From contig JAYEJA010000011.1 in NCBI GenBank assembly GCA_034660395.1, positions 1-5,940 of the forward strand: a DNA stretch of 5,940 bases, written 5' to 3'. Under the pieces are notes generated by a model. The model had not been told where the DNA came from and did not search any database. It saw nothing but the letters and a program-made list of their open reading frames with translations. Source of the DNA: JAQVEM01 sp034660395. GTDB taxonomy: Bacteria; Actinomycetota; Humimicrobiia; Humimicrobiales; Humimicrobiaceae. A program made the translations under genes and the position numbers. Of the stretch, positions 5,923 through 5,940 are shown in pieces. Each line of letters starts with the position of its first letter. The stretch's first letter is position 1.

Positions 5923-5940
5923 ATGAAAAGTCTTAAAAAG
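5923..5940 (+). CDS. Possible start of a further gene, six codons visible
   Basis: ATG at 5923 opens a frame reading M-K-S-L-K-K before the window ends. The basic start could suit a signal peptide, but nothing more can be said. There is no clear Shine-Dalgarno upstream. It lies 52 bases after a TATAAT box and 8 bases after a hairpin. Confidence 0.25.

Overview
The window is A+T-rich bacterial DNA carrying three intact genes, the outer end of an insertion sequence, and a two-gene operon that appears to be decaying. Strong Shine-Dalgarno sites (AGGAGG, GGAGGTGA, AAGGAG), a TTG start and a UPF0316 protein suggest a low-GC anaerobe, perhaps Firmicutes-like or of a lineage such as Atribacterota. 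This assignment is an inference and is weak. TGA ends the UPF0316 gene, so the standard bacterial code applies.

Layout, left to right. (1) 1-127: the left end of an IS3-family element on the minus strand. It has a terminal inverted repeat, a possible promoter, a leader rich in inverted repeats, and the first eight codons of orfA running off the window. (2) 218-2104, plus: a soluble PAS-PAS-GGDEF-HD-GYP protein, predicted to make and/or degrade cyclic di-GMP. (3) 2147-3280, minus, convergent with it: tRNA-guanine transglycosylase (tgt), with catalytic and zinc residues intact. (4) 3448-3972, minus: a UPF0316 membrane protein (DUF5698 + DUF2179), 167 bases upstream of tgt. (5) 3973-4350: a divergent intergenic stretch with no gene. 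(6) 4351-5303 and 5317-5785, plus: a GT2 glycosyltransferase like CrtQ, then a small acyltransferase like CrtO. This is the pair that glycosylates and then acylates the carotenoid acid in staphyloxanthin synthesis. Both genes are broken: I see three reading-frame changes in the first (one coinciding with an apparent internal deletion of about 55 codons), plus one frameshift and one TGG-to-TGA nonsense codon in the second. Family motifs are well preserved between the lesions, so the decay looks recent. (7) 5786-5940: an A+T-rich intergenic stretch with a TATAAT box, a hairpin and a possible start codon six codons from the window edge.

No single pathway links the genes. The c-di-GMP protein is signalling, tgt is tRNA modification, UPF0316 is an uncharacterised membrane protein, and the CrtQ/CrtO-like pair was probably envelope or lipid modification. 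I see no CRISPR array, tRNA, rRNA, toxin-antitoxin or defence system. The most interesting structures are the competing inverted repeats around the IS orfA start and the multi-lesion decay of the glycosyl/acyltransferase operon.
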